Shown here one piece after another: positions 1 to 10,639 of a stretch of 64,000 bases of DNA (position 1 is its first letter; every line of letters starts with the position of its first letter). The DNA comes from Sipunculus nudus (lineage: Eukaryota; Annelida; Sipuncula; Golfingiida; Sipunculidae). The position numbers were made by a program, and so were the translations under genes. Location of the stretch: the NCBI GenBank assembly GCA_026874595.1, contig CM049307.1:5481579-5545578 (forward strand), given 5' to 3'. The notes below the pieces were generated by a model. The model searched no databases, had not been told where the DNA came from, and saw only the letters and a list, made by a program, of their open reading frames with translations.

Positions 1-1246
1 ACTTAGGAGCTTTTTTCTAAGGAACCATTAAATGGATTTTCACAAAACTTACTACGCTCATTGTGACTGATGGTCTGTACCTGCTGTGCAAGTTTGGGTG
101 TGCCTCCCACAATTTCTGATATTTAATGAATTTTTATCAGATTTTTCAATTTTGGCCTTATGAGCGGGATATTTTCAAAGGTAGTCAACCCAGGAACTTC
201 ATTTTATCAGTGCTGATGCATATTAACAAAATCTTGGTCAAGTTCAAACATGGGTGACCTTGACCTACTTTTCAAGGTCACAGCTTAGAATATAAAAAAA
301 ACTTGGGAGCTTATTTCTCAGGAACCACTGGGTGGATTGTTATGAAACATGGTATAATGAAAAAGCCTTGATGATCTCTGAGTCCTGCATGAGATAGGTC
401 TTACCATACTTGCAAAGGTGCTACATACCTCTCCAGTTTATATTTATAACTGAGACATGTACAGATATACATCCATGTGAGAACAAATATTTCATACTTG
501 TTACTGTAACCACCCATAAACACTGTTCTTTGGCTGAGGGCTTTTGTCAGCTTGTTTATTAAAATTTTGAATATATCAAGAGGGGTTGCTTGAAATGGTC
601 CAAAAAGCAGGTTGACTAAAGATCTTGGACAGCTTCAATGTCTTGTATAGGAGACTGGGGATGCACCTGTTATCCTGTTCTTGTTTCTGTCCCTTTAAAT
701 ACCCCCATCATTGCAATATAACAGTAGTCAAAAATCTAATTTACAGATTTCTTTCACAGTATCCACATGCATACATATAAAGTATAGGGTGAAATCTGTA
801 CAGATTGGTGCCCTGACCTTTACTCTTAGAGTGGCCTTAACCTTGAATATTCCAAACAATCAAAAACATATGTCTCTGAAAATCAAAATGAAAGAAATCA
901 GATGGTAAGTTGTTGAATGTGTTTGAAACAATTAACCTTCAAGGTCAAATGTGCTGATAAATAGAAATTTTGGTAATCCTATAACTTTTTAGTACTGCAT
1001 ATTTTTTCCTCAAATTTGACACATATTGTTTCCACCAAGGTCTCAGAATTGTTCAGAACGGGTGACCTTGTGGAAGGTTTCAATGACCCAGTCTGCACAA
1101 AACAAAAGATTTTTGTTAACACCATAATATTTGAAGAAATGTATATTTTTCTCTCAAATATGACGCACAAATAGTTTCCACCAACATTTTTGGACTTAAT
1201 TGAATCTGGTGACCTTGACAATGGTTTTCAAGGTCAAATTAATGAA
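1..1246. repeat. degenerate interspersed repeat debris
   Basis: No gene is visible. The stretch resembles decayed core units of the repeat families found later in the window: sentences such as 'GGAACCACTGGGTGGATTG' near 310, and TGACCTTTACT...GAGTGGCCTTAACCTTGAAT near 810-850, which matches the 327-bp units at 18-20 kb. Short open frames here carry no recognisable domain and follow the repeat composition. Confidence 0.55.
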
Positions 1247-1249
1247 TTT

Positions 1250-1840
1250 TAGCTCTGATGACTATAAGTCAACTTGAGCTATAGTGGTGGTCCTTTGTCC
1301 ATCGTCCATCTGTCTGTCTGGCCAAACTTTAACAGGGGAGTTTTGAAACATTGGACCTACAAATCCAAAATTCTACATGCAGTTATATGTTCCTAAGTTC
1401 TCCTACCAAACGAGAAAATGGATCACTGTGACTTTTTCCTTCTGGAAAAGGAAAAAAGCACCATTGTCCATTGAAAAACCTATAGTTACACTACAGGTCT
1501 GGCTAATAGCAAAACCACAAACTTCTGGTGTTTTATTCCCCTTTGGTTTAAATAAAATTTTTCCATATTTTTTCTATGTACATGCCATAAATTATGTCAA
1601 TATTGTGCAATCATGTCTGTCAAAACAGAGGTTTGTTGGCACAATGTTTTCACACAGGTTCCACCGCGGCCTCCTTGTTTCCAGAAAACTCCTCTGAGAC
1701 CCTTGGACAGATCTTTCCAAAACCCAGCATAAGGCCATCTTTAAAAAATTCTGTGTTTGGACATTGATCCCAAAAAATTCATCAGAAAGGGAGGGAAAAA
1801 AAATTTCTTCCTCAGACTCTGGCATATTATTTTAGCTTCA
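1250..1840 (+). repeat. family A 5' fragment (A1) with a family C-like patch
   Basis: A degraded family A head starts near 1250 (AGCTCTGATGACTATAAG) and runs into the TCCATCTGTCTGTCTGG block that is typical of these heads. From about 1617 the text switches to a family C head (CAAAACAGAGG..., then CTCCTCTGAGACCCTTGGAC near 1690). The recognised family A 3' end is absent, so this is a truncated or recombined copy. Confidence 0.5.
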
Positions 1841-2041
1841 CCAGCAGCATGGACTTTCATTTTATAACAATTATCACTACTGCTGACATGCATACTGGTT
1901 TCACAGGCCCTCCAGAAAAATTACAGGCCTTTATATTTTTCTGTGTAAAATTAAAAAAAATAATTGAAAGCTAAAAATATAATTAACCACATATGACCTA
2001 TAAGTATAAAATCAACTGCCCAATGACTTTGGGTATTTATT

Positions 2042-4215
2042 GTATCCCCAGACAAAGTTGGGGGATGCTATGTTTTCATACCGGTCCCGCCGCCGCCGCA
2101 TATAAAACTTGTTGGCGCGATAACCCAAAAAATATTTCATGGAACTTTACCAAACTTGGTATATGTATAGATATGGGTAAGAGGACGACGCCTATTTAAA
2201 ATGAGGTCATGACCTTTACTAGGAGAGTGTCCTTGACCTTGAATAGATCCAATTTTGGGGAAAATCACACAAATTCTTTAATATCTCAAGAAATCTTGCA
2301 TGGATTTATCCCAAAATCAAGTTGATGGAAGATCATGGATAGGGTTGTCATGTTCCAGAAACTGGTGGCGCCACCTATTATTCTTTACTTGTTTTCGTGC
2401 TGTTTAATACCCCCAAAATTGCCACCTTACAGTACTGTGAGCATTATAAGTCAAAAACTAATGGACAGATTTCTTTTATATTATGCATATACATAGGTAT
2501 GGGTTATGGGATGATGTTTATTTAAATTGGGGTCATGACCTTTCCCATGATAGTGGCCTTGACCTTGGATATTGCCATATATGGTGAAAATCACACACCT
2601 CTTATGATATCTCCAGTGTTGATAGACATATGGATTTCAACATGACTTATGTATGGCCCACCACTAAAGTAAGAACCCTATAGGTTCTAGGGTCTTGAGT
2701 TCAAAGGTCAAGGTCACTGGACTGGCATTTTAAACGATACTGTGGATGCATTTTAAGCCAAACTTTCATCCCAGGTCTTCCATCTTGAATATATAGCTCA
2801 CTTGCCAATAGTGTATGATCCATATAAATTTTGGGGTCACAAGGTCAAAGGTCAAGGCCACAGGAGCTATCTGTCCAAAAATTAGTTTCTGGATGATAAT
2901 ATTTTAAGCCAAACTTTCATCCCAGGTCTTCCATCTTGAATATATAGCTCACTTGCCAATAGTGGATAATCCATATTAATTTTGGGGTCACAAGGTCAAA
3001 GGTCAAGGCCACAGGAGCTATCTGTCCAAAAATTAGTTTCTGGATGATAATTCCTGCTTTTATTGATGTATTGATTTCAAATTTGACTTATATATGTCCC
3101 ATTGAAAAAGTAAGACTCCAATTGATTTTGGGGTCATGAGGTCAAAGGTCAAGGTCACAGGACACATCTTTAAAAAATTGTGGATGCATTTTCAGCCAAA
3201 CATTTCATCTCAGATCTTTCATCTTGCACATATAGTTTACCTGCCAAGAGAGCAAGACCCCTCTCAGTTTTGAGGTCACAAGGTCAAAGGTGAAGGTCAA
3301 AGGAGCCATCTGTCCAAAAATTAGTTTCTGGATGATAATTCCTTCTTTTATTGATGTATGGATTTCAAACTTGACTTGTATTTGACCCATTGGAAAAGCA
3401 AGACCCCAATTGATTTTGGGGTCATGAGGTCAAAGGTCAAGGTCACAGGAAATCTCTTTAAAAAGATTGTGGATGCATTTTCAGCCAAACAATTCATCTC
3501 AGATCTTTCATCTTGCACATATAGTTCACTGGCCAAGAATGGAAGACCCCAATCAATTTTGAGGTCACAAGGTCAAAGTTGAAGGTCACAGGAGCCATAT
3601 GTCCAAAAATTAGTTTCTGGATGATAATTCCTGCTTTTATTGATGTATGGATTTCAAACTTGAGATGTATATGTCCCATTGGAAAAGCAAGACCCCAATT
3701 GATTTTGGGGTCATGAGGTCAAAGGTCAAGGTCACAGGACACATCTTTAAAAAGATGTGGATGCATTTTCAGCCAAATATTTTATCTCAGATCTTTTATC
3801 TTGCACATATAGTTCTCCTGCCAAGAGAGGAAGAACACTATCAATTTTGAGGTTACAAGGTCAAAGGTGAAGGTCACAGGAGCCATCTGTCCAAAAATTA
3901 GTTTCTGGATGATAATTCCTGCTTTTATTGATGTATGGATTTCGACTTGACTTGTATATGTCCCATTGGAAAAGCAAGACCCCAATTGATTTTGGGGTCA
4001 TGAGGTCAAAGGACAAGGTCACATGACACATCTTTAAAAAGATCAAGGTCAAATGGACCAATATCTTCAACAAGATTGTGGATTGTTAGCTGGAAGAAAC
4101 AATAAATATGCCAAGTGTCAGTATATGCTGCTAAAAATGGGGGTCTATTCTTAAAGGGGGGGGGCCTACTATGTCTGGGGATACTCTGGCACCTGCGGTG
4201 CCAAGAAATGTCTAG
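2042..4215 (+). mobile_element. family B element B1 (Helentron/Helitron-like, non-autonomous)
   Basis: The 5' end reads GTATCCCCAGAC and forms a hairpin with GGGGGAT just downstream. Near the 3' end the complement GTCTGGGGATAC occurs, then the hairpin GGCACC-TGC-GGTGCC, a short spacer and CTAG followed by TTT. That order (inverted sequence set back from the 3' end, hairpin, CTRR-type terminus, T target) fits Helitron/Helentron non-autonomous elements. A GC-rich CCGCCGCCGC block follows the head. The interior holds two different core types: one to two units of the 327-bp type (about 2.2-2.66 kb) and then an AGGTCA-rich array. No transposase or helicase frame is present. Confidence 0.65.
2690..4075 (+). 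repeat. 288-bp tandem array of AGGTCA-rich units
   Basis: The landmark 'CCT(G/T)CTTTTATTGATGTA' recurs at 3053, 3341, 3630 and 3918, a period of 288-289 bp. Each unit has two related ~144-bp halves, one with 'TGAGGTCACAAGGTCAAAGG' and one with 'GGGGTCATGAGGTCAAAGG', so it is a dimeric higher-order repeat. At 2749-3050 a shorter ~155-bp half-unit is repeated directly. The small open frames on both strands here are repeat translations, not genes. Confidence 0.85.
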
Positions 4216-5769
4216 TTTCTATTTATTTTTGGTTTAAAAACTTAGTCACTTTTGTTTGCTTTTCAGTGTCAGTTAGCCTATCAGATACCCTGCTTGATCA
4301 TAATAAAAAAAATGTCTCAGACATCGACTTTTAGCATCTGACAGGTCATATTCTGATATGTACCAGCAGTTGTGTGTAACTAAAGACATTACTTATATTT
4401 GTAATATTACTCATGGATATTAACTTTGATTTCTCAATATGTTTTTCCAGTCTATTGTCACTTTCTTTATTTTTTTTTAAATCCTCTTTTTAAATAACAG
4501 GGTTCATGCGCAGTCTTACAAATTTCTTAAAAAGTCTTACTTTTCATTTTTCAAAAATAAGGCCTTAAAAAGTCTTACTTTTCTTACATTTTAGAGGCTA
4601 GGTCTTACAAAAGTCTTACTTTTTGTTTCACAGAAACTGAAATAATTTTATTTTAGTTTTGAATCGTAAAGGAGGCAAATAAATGGATACCTTAAACCTG
4701 AAAGTAGCTAATTTTTCAAAGCTTGTTCCCCTATTTAACTGTATGTCAGACATCATCTGCATGTTCAGACTACCGTGGATCTCATGGTCATGGGGGGCAC
4801 CTGCGGAGTATTTCAGTGCGGACAACACCGAATAAATTTGAATCAGAAGATGCGTTCACAAGTTTCGGTGGTGTGAAAGGGGACTCGAAAGTTGTGCGCC
4901 AGTTCATCTCCAATTATTATGGTATTTTCCTCTGCTGTACACTTTCCCTTCTGCATGTCCATGGATGCACATTAACTTTGTTGGGAACTGAAAGTACAGC
5001 GCGCTGTGTTTGTCGACAATGCAAACAAAGTAGAAGAAATTCTGGAAACTATGACTTGATCATGAAAGAGTTTCGTCCCAAAATATCACTTGAGCGTCTT
5101 TTTCAGTTTCATGTTTGCTATGCAGGTTCATGTATATGTATATAAGAATATTGACAGCACTGAAAATTTTGCTTGACTCAGGCACATCAGGATATAGCAG
5201 GGCTAGTACCATTAAAAGGGGTTTGAAAGCGTGATGGGTATATTTGGACACTTGCTTGAAACTGGAAGTTGAAATAAATATTTGTGTGTGTGTTGCAATT
5301 GGTGTACAGAAGATGCATCAGTGATTTCTAAACCAGCCAGCATAAATATAACCCTGTATACCAGAACATGGCATGAACTGACATGCTTTTTCTGTAACTC
5401 TGCATGATTTAGGCTCATCCTGCTAATCGTGAATTTTTCCAGGAACAATATCGATGGGTTTTGAAAGTTTGTCCCTTTAAAAGTTAATAAATTTGAATAT
5501 TTATGTCGATAATCTTGTGAAATATTACCTTGACAAATTTACCTCCTTTGTGGTCAATGGCATCTTTTCGGGCACATATGACCATTGTATAATTCATAAT
5601 TAATTTAATTAATGGATGACTTAAAATCAGCTACAGTGAATCATATTTTGTCAAATTTACAGCATTAAAAGTACGAGCTAGTTCAGGCTGCTTCGAAAAA
5701 AATGGAGCACGGGAAAGTTCAATGGTGTTACCATTTCATTTATAGGCCTAGATCGGCGAGCTTACACTG

Positions 5770-5772
<3 letters not shown>

Positions 5773-5849
<77 letters not shown>
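5773..5849. repeat. (AT)n microsatellite
   Basis: A pure alternating AT run of about 77 bp inside the hAT-like element. Confidence 0.98.
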
Positions 5850-5850
<1 letters not shown>

Positions 5851-6136
5851 CAAGTTATAAGTCTGTAAAATATGTTTGAAATATTTGAGCATTGAAATAA
5901 CAGGCTATAATTGCTTTGCAGATGCAATTCTAATTTCGGTATGCCAATAAATGCTTTTGAATTAGAACATTTATATTACGTATTGTGCCCGCATATGCAA
6001 TGCGGAAGGAGCATATATAGGTGTCAGCAATGATGGGCCTATAGGCTATATCACCAAATACTGCATGTATCATCAACTCGGTATTTCCAAAATATGCATG
6101 ACCATCAAGAAATCCATTTTTTACCGTAAATTATTA

Positions 6137-7276
6137 GGGCCCCGCTTGACAAGCAGTGCCCTATAGTGATCACCGTGTCAGGCTGTCCTTCCGTCAGTGA
6201 CACTTTCTTTTGCACACGATAACTCAACAACAACATACTGCAGCTTTCCCAAATTAAAAGGGTTGATTGGTACCTATGAGGGTTCCAGACCTATCGAATT
6301 ACAGACTTGTCGAATTCCAATATGGCCACCACAGCCCAATTGCTGATTTTCTTTCACACGCGATAACTCAGCAACAACATACTGCAGCTTTCCCGAATTC
6401 ACAGGCTTGATTGGTACCTATGAGGTGTCCAGACCTATCAAATTACAGACTTGTCAGAATTCCAATATGGCATCCACTGCCCAATCGCTGATTTTCTTTC
6501 GTGCACAATAACTCAACAAAAACATACTGCAGCTCTCCCAAATTCACAGGGATGATTGGTACCCATGAGGGCTCCAGACCAAATGAATTACAGATCTGTA
6601 GGAATTCCAATGTGGTCGCCACAGCCCAATTGCTGATTTACTTTTGCGCACTATAACTCAACAACAACATACTGAAGCTTTCCCAAATTCACAGGGTTGA
6701 TTGGTACCTATGAGGGCTTCAGACCTGTCAAATTACAGACTTGTCGGAATTCCAATATGGCCGCCAAAGCCCAATTGCTGATTTTCTTTCGCGCGCGATA
6801 ACTCAACAACAACCTACTGCAGCTTTCCCAAATTCACAGGAATGATTGGTACCTATAAGGGATCCAGACCTATTGAATTACATACCTGTTGGAATTCCAA
6901 TATGGCCACCACAGCCGGATGGCTGATTTTCTTTCGCACACAATAACTTAACAATAGCTTACTGCAGCTTACCCTATTTCACAGGGATCATTTGTGCCTA
7001 TGAGGGCTCCAGACCTATTGAGTTACAGACTGGCTCAAAATCAAATATGGCTAACAGATTACATTTGGTGATTTTCTATTGCACACATTATTTCAGACAT
7101 ATCATCTTGAATATCATTTGATCCAGTAGGATTTTTTCCCTCTTGCATATGGATAAAAATCTGTTTCTGTTTGTCATATTTTACAAATTTAACTTAATTT
7201 TTCACCCATATGTAAACTAGTCCAGCACTTGCAGAAACGTTGGGCCCTCTGAGGACCATTGTTCGACCACATCTAG
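6137..7276 (+). mobile_element. element D, satellite-bearing Helitron-like element
   Basis: It begins AGGGCCCCGCTTGACAAGC and ends with GGGCCCTCTGAGG, a ~20-nt stretch, then CTAG followed by a T run (7273-7282). AGGGCCC at the start is complementary to GGGCCCT near the end and is set back from the 3' terminus, the same layout as families B and C. The 3' hairpin is weaker than in those families. The interior is almost entirely a 145-bp tandem array. It lies within the hAT-like element. No coding capacity is seen. Confidence 0.5.
6165..7080 (+). repeat. 145-bp tandem array (six units)
   Basis: The landmark 'GATAACTCAACAACAAC' and its variants recur at 6218, 6362, 6507, 6652, 6797 and 6942, a very constant period of 144-145 bp. 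Each unit carries ACTGCAGC(T)TTCCC, GATTGGTACCTATGAGGG, GGAATTCCAATATGG and CAATTGCTGATTTTCTTTCG. Divergence rises toward the 3' end. Confidence 0.93.
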
Positions 7277-7900
7277 TTTTTTATCATATTGCTCTCGTAT
7301 ATATCAGAACTCATTTTGCCCTCATATTATACGGTCTGCCCGATGCGAACAATGTCAATGTCATCCAACTGCATATTTCCAAACGTTTCCCCGTAAATTT
7401 TTGAACGTCCAAGCACAACTGCTCTCTTTTACAAATGTCTTACTCTTGGAGGGGAAGTGGTTTTTGCAGTTGATCGTGCTAATACAGAAGTATTTCGAAA
7501 ATATACATGAACATCAAGAATTCTATATTTTGTTTATAGAATGCTGTTTATAGATATGGTAAACTTAATTGACAGATTTATGGATAAAAAGATGCATGCT
7601 TTGCCATGTATAATATGGGCCTACGGGAGTGAACTCCGCTCGTAACTACATTTCTGTATAAGTATGCGGCAACAGCCGGCAAAAAAGTAGAGAATATACA
7701 GGCATGAAAATGAAGGCCTATTTATTTATTTATGTCATTTGAAATTTGGATGGGTATTAAAACGAATATAATTAATATAGGGTTTCTATTAACCATGAGA
7801 AGATGGTCTTATTTTTCACGGAAAAAAAGGTCTTACAAAGTCTTAAAAAGGTCTTACTTTTTTAAATTGAAAAGGCGCAAGAACCCTGAATAATATTTTT

Positions 7901-9709
7901 AGCTCAGCTGACTATAAGTCATCTGAGCTATAGTCGTGGTCCTTTGTCCGTCGTCCGTCCGTTAACGGGGCACGTTTCAAAACCGTTGGAGCTACAAATC
8001 CAAAATTTCGCATACCATTAGATGTCCCCAAAATCTCCTGCCATACTGAAAATTGGGTCATTAGGACTTCGTTCCTTTGAGATATTAAGGAAAAACCTCT
8101 GTTTTCCATAAAAAAGCCATTGTTACACTTCAAGGCTGCCTAATATCAAAACCACTGATCTGTTTTTGATCATATTTAGTATTCATATTCTTCCATACAT
8201 TTTCTATGAACCTACCAATAATTAGGTCAGTATTGGGTATTATTTTGAAGTTATGGGCCCTAATTTAATGCAATTTTAAAAAAATCAGGAAATATATTTA
8301 CTCACCTAACATGAGAATTGCTGAAGCTGGAGACTTTTTTTCAGGAATATAACTTTATTTAATCAAGGTTCAATTGTTTACTCAAAATTAGATCTGAATT
8401 TTGCAAATTTTTCAGGTTATTAGCATAAATAAAAAATCAATACCTTAAAATTTGTCCAACTTTTTCTATGTTGATTTAATTGTCACAGCATTTATACATA
8501 AGGATTTAATCTTTTAAAATCTGAAATTTCAAAGAAATTGATTGAAAAGAGTAGCTTTTATTCAAGTTTTCATACACCATGTGAAGTGTTGTTTACATCT
8601 AGCCCACCTAGTAGTACAGCCTTCACTTGCATTATGTAACCCACCCCAGGCAACTTGCCTTGGCTCAGCTTGGCCACTACTAGCAGGCTTCCCCTCTGCC
8701 CTTCACCCCCCCCCTCCAGATGGTGCATTAACTAGATGAATGTTATAATTTTCTGTATTTTATTTTATTCTTGGCTATGCTACATTTTAGATTTTGTATT
8801 GTACCACCAGGGTTACAATGATTAATGTGTACATTTAATTGTGTCCACAAAGTGGTGTATTGCTGTGAAAGTGTGGATGTTCATCAGATAAGTAATTGAA
8901 ATTGACTATAAATTCCAGTAATAAATTATAGCTGAGATTGTAATTAGCATAATGATATTGTTTGTCCCTCATTAAACCAACAGTGTGTATATTTTATTTG
9001 AAAAGATATGTTTATTTTATCAAATTTACTGAAGCTTTTATTTTATTTCGGTGAATAAAATTAAGCATGTACTGAAAACTCCAATGTGCAAAACTTTTTA
9101 ATAGCGATTCAAGGAATAATCTTGTAGATGCCATGTTGTTGCATTATTTTCTTTTAAATTCAGTTTAAACATTTGTGATTTAAAAATAATAAAATATATG
9201 TGTATGCATAATATGACCCAATATGAGCTACACTCTGGATATATAATGATTGCAACTTAGAATTCTAATATTTTAACTTATATTCTCAGTTTTTTTATTA
9301 CAAATTTATAAAACTGGTAAATAAAAGAAATGAATCAGATAAAATCTATTAATGGAAAAAGTGGATATGCTAAAAAATAGGCTTATATATAAACTTAAAT
9401 GCATTATTCCCTTGAAAGTGAAATAAAGGTATTAGTCCATTCTGTCCACTTGCCTGTCCATCTGTAAATTTTTCATATGCATCACAGTATCTCAACACTT
9501 TTACTGTTTTTCTTCATGACAGTCTTGTCAGAGTATTAGTTTGCAATTATATATTTAGAACTTTACTATAACCAAGTAGGAGTGCCCCTTTCCTCTTAGG
9601 TTCTCATATGCTTATATAAATGAAAAACATTACAATAGAATATTTTGCATATTTTGCATTTGCAAAAATTTCAAACCTAAGCTGAGCGCCGTGACCCATT
9701 GGTCCCTTG
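7901..9709 (+). mobile_element. family A element A2
   Basis: The 5' end AGCTCAGCTGACTATAAG continues into its near inverse (TCATCTGAGCT), giving a terminal hairpin, followed by the TCCGTCGTCCGTCCG block and TTAACGGGGCACG. The 3' end carries GCTGAGCGCC, then GACCCATTGGTC and CCTTG|TTT, which is the family terminus. The interior is AT-rich without tandem units. The frame on the minus strand at 7912-8133 recurs in other copies and is a repeat translation. Confidence 0.6.
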
Positions 9710-10639
9710 TTTATTTTTCTGCAATTGAAGACTGAGAGAGCAGTGTTTATCTCTGTCTTGTCTACGTCTAAACAAGAAATGATATATGGTCAGGAAATAT
9801 CAGTTTACTTTAATGGCTATTAATAAAATGAAATAAATTTACAAAGGCAGTAAAAAAGAAACACAACTGAAAAAAAAGAGTTGCTTAAATTCTATGCTTG
9901 TTTCCATCAGCTGTGGCTAGTAGAAATGATTCACCAGAAATCGGCTATCATAAAAACCCTGTCATGATCGCCACAGATCTGATGAAATCACGCATTACTT
10001 GCAATACCATACATCTGATTTGTGGAGGTTGTGTGCTAGACATAATCAGTTGCAGGTTCCATTAAATAGGCCTGCATCATTTGCTTAATATATGCCACAG
10101 TGACCATAGCTGAAAAAATTATAACCACTGTAAGCAACACAATGTCAGTGAACATGTTCCCGCCAAAATAGTCATGAATGAAATCTCTTATTCGTTTTGT
10201 TTATGACACGGGACTGCTCTGCCAATCACAAGAATGTTTGCGTGGAGAGGCATGTGTTTGTGCAATTCAACGTGTCACATGGTTTAAATGCCGACATTGG
10301 TTGGTTGACATTATGAATGTCGAGATAACTTTCATTTAATGCAATAGTGATGAGCTTCCCCTCTATTTGTAATCAAATGAGAAACAGTTCTCATTGCCCA
10401 ATATTTTTTCAGGCAGTTTCACCCAAGTAACAAAATTGGGTAGTGGGTTCCCAGCAGTTTTCTCCTCTAGTGCACCAGTGTAAAAATTGTTTCACGTATA
10501 CCATATAGGCACAATCAGATTTATGATTAAGGCTCAAATTGAACAATCTGCAACATTAGTTAATACCGAAAATTATGGAAATTAAGAGCATCTAAAAAAT
10601 AGAAGGGTTAATTTTCTAGCATGTGTAGGCAGATTTTTG
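9710..10639. other. non-coding stretch, no gene seen
   Basis: AT-rich sequence with no clear repeat terminus, splice-bounded open frame or RNA gene. It is one of the few longer stretches not obviously repeated in the window. Confidence 0.6.

Larger units (their letters stand above)
4498..7888. mobile_element. hAT-like DNA element, non-autonomous, host of element D
   Basis: The left end CAGGGTTCATGCGC and the right end GCGCAAGAACCCTG are inverted repeats matching at 13 of 14 positions. Just inside both ends lie multiple copies of AAAAAGTCTTACTTTT and GGTCTTAC. CAGGG termini with such subterminal blocks are common in animal hAT elements. I could not see a convincing 8-bp target duplication. 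The interior (unique sequence, an AT run and nested element D) has no intact transposase; the 140-codon frame at 4723-5145 matches nothing I recognise. Confidence 0.5.

Noticed and set aside
2690-4075. Possible CRISPR-like array (regular repeats)
   Set aside because: Units of 288 bp are similar throughout with no short repeat/unique spacer pattern, and the context is animal DNA.
4723-5145. 140-codon frame inside the hAT-like element as a possible transposase
   Set aside because: No hAT dimerisation motif, zinc-finger or catalytic pattern. Too short and isolated.
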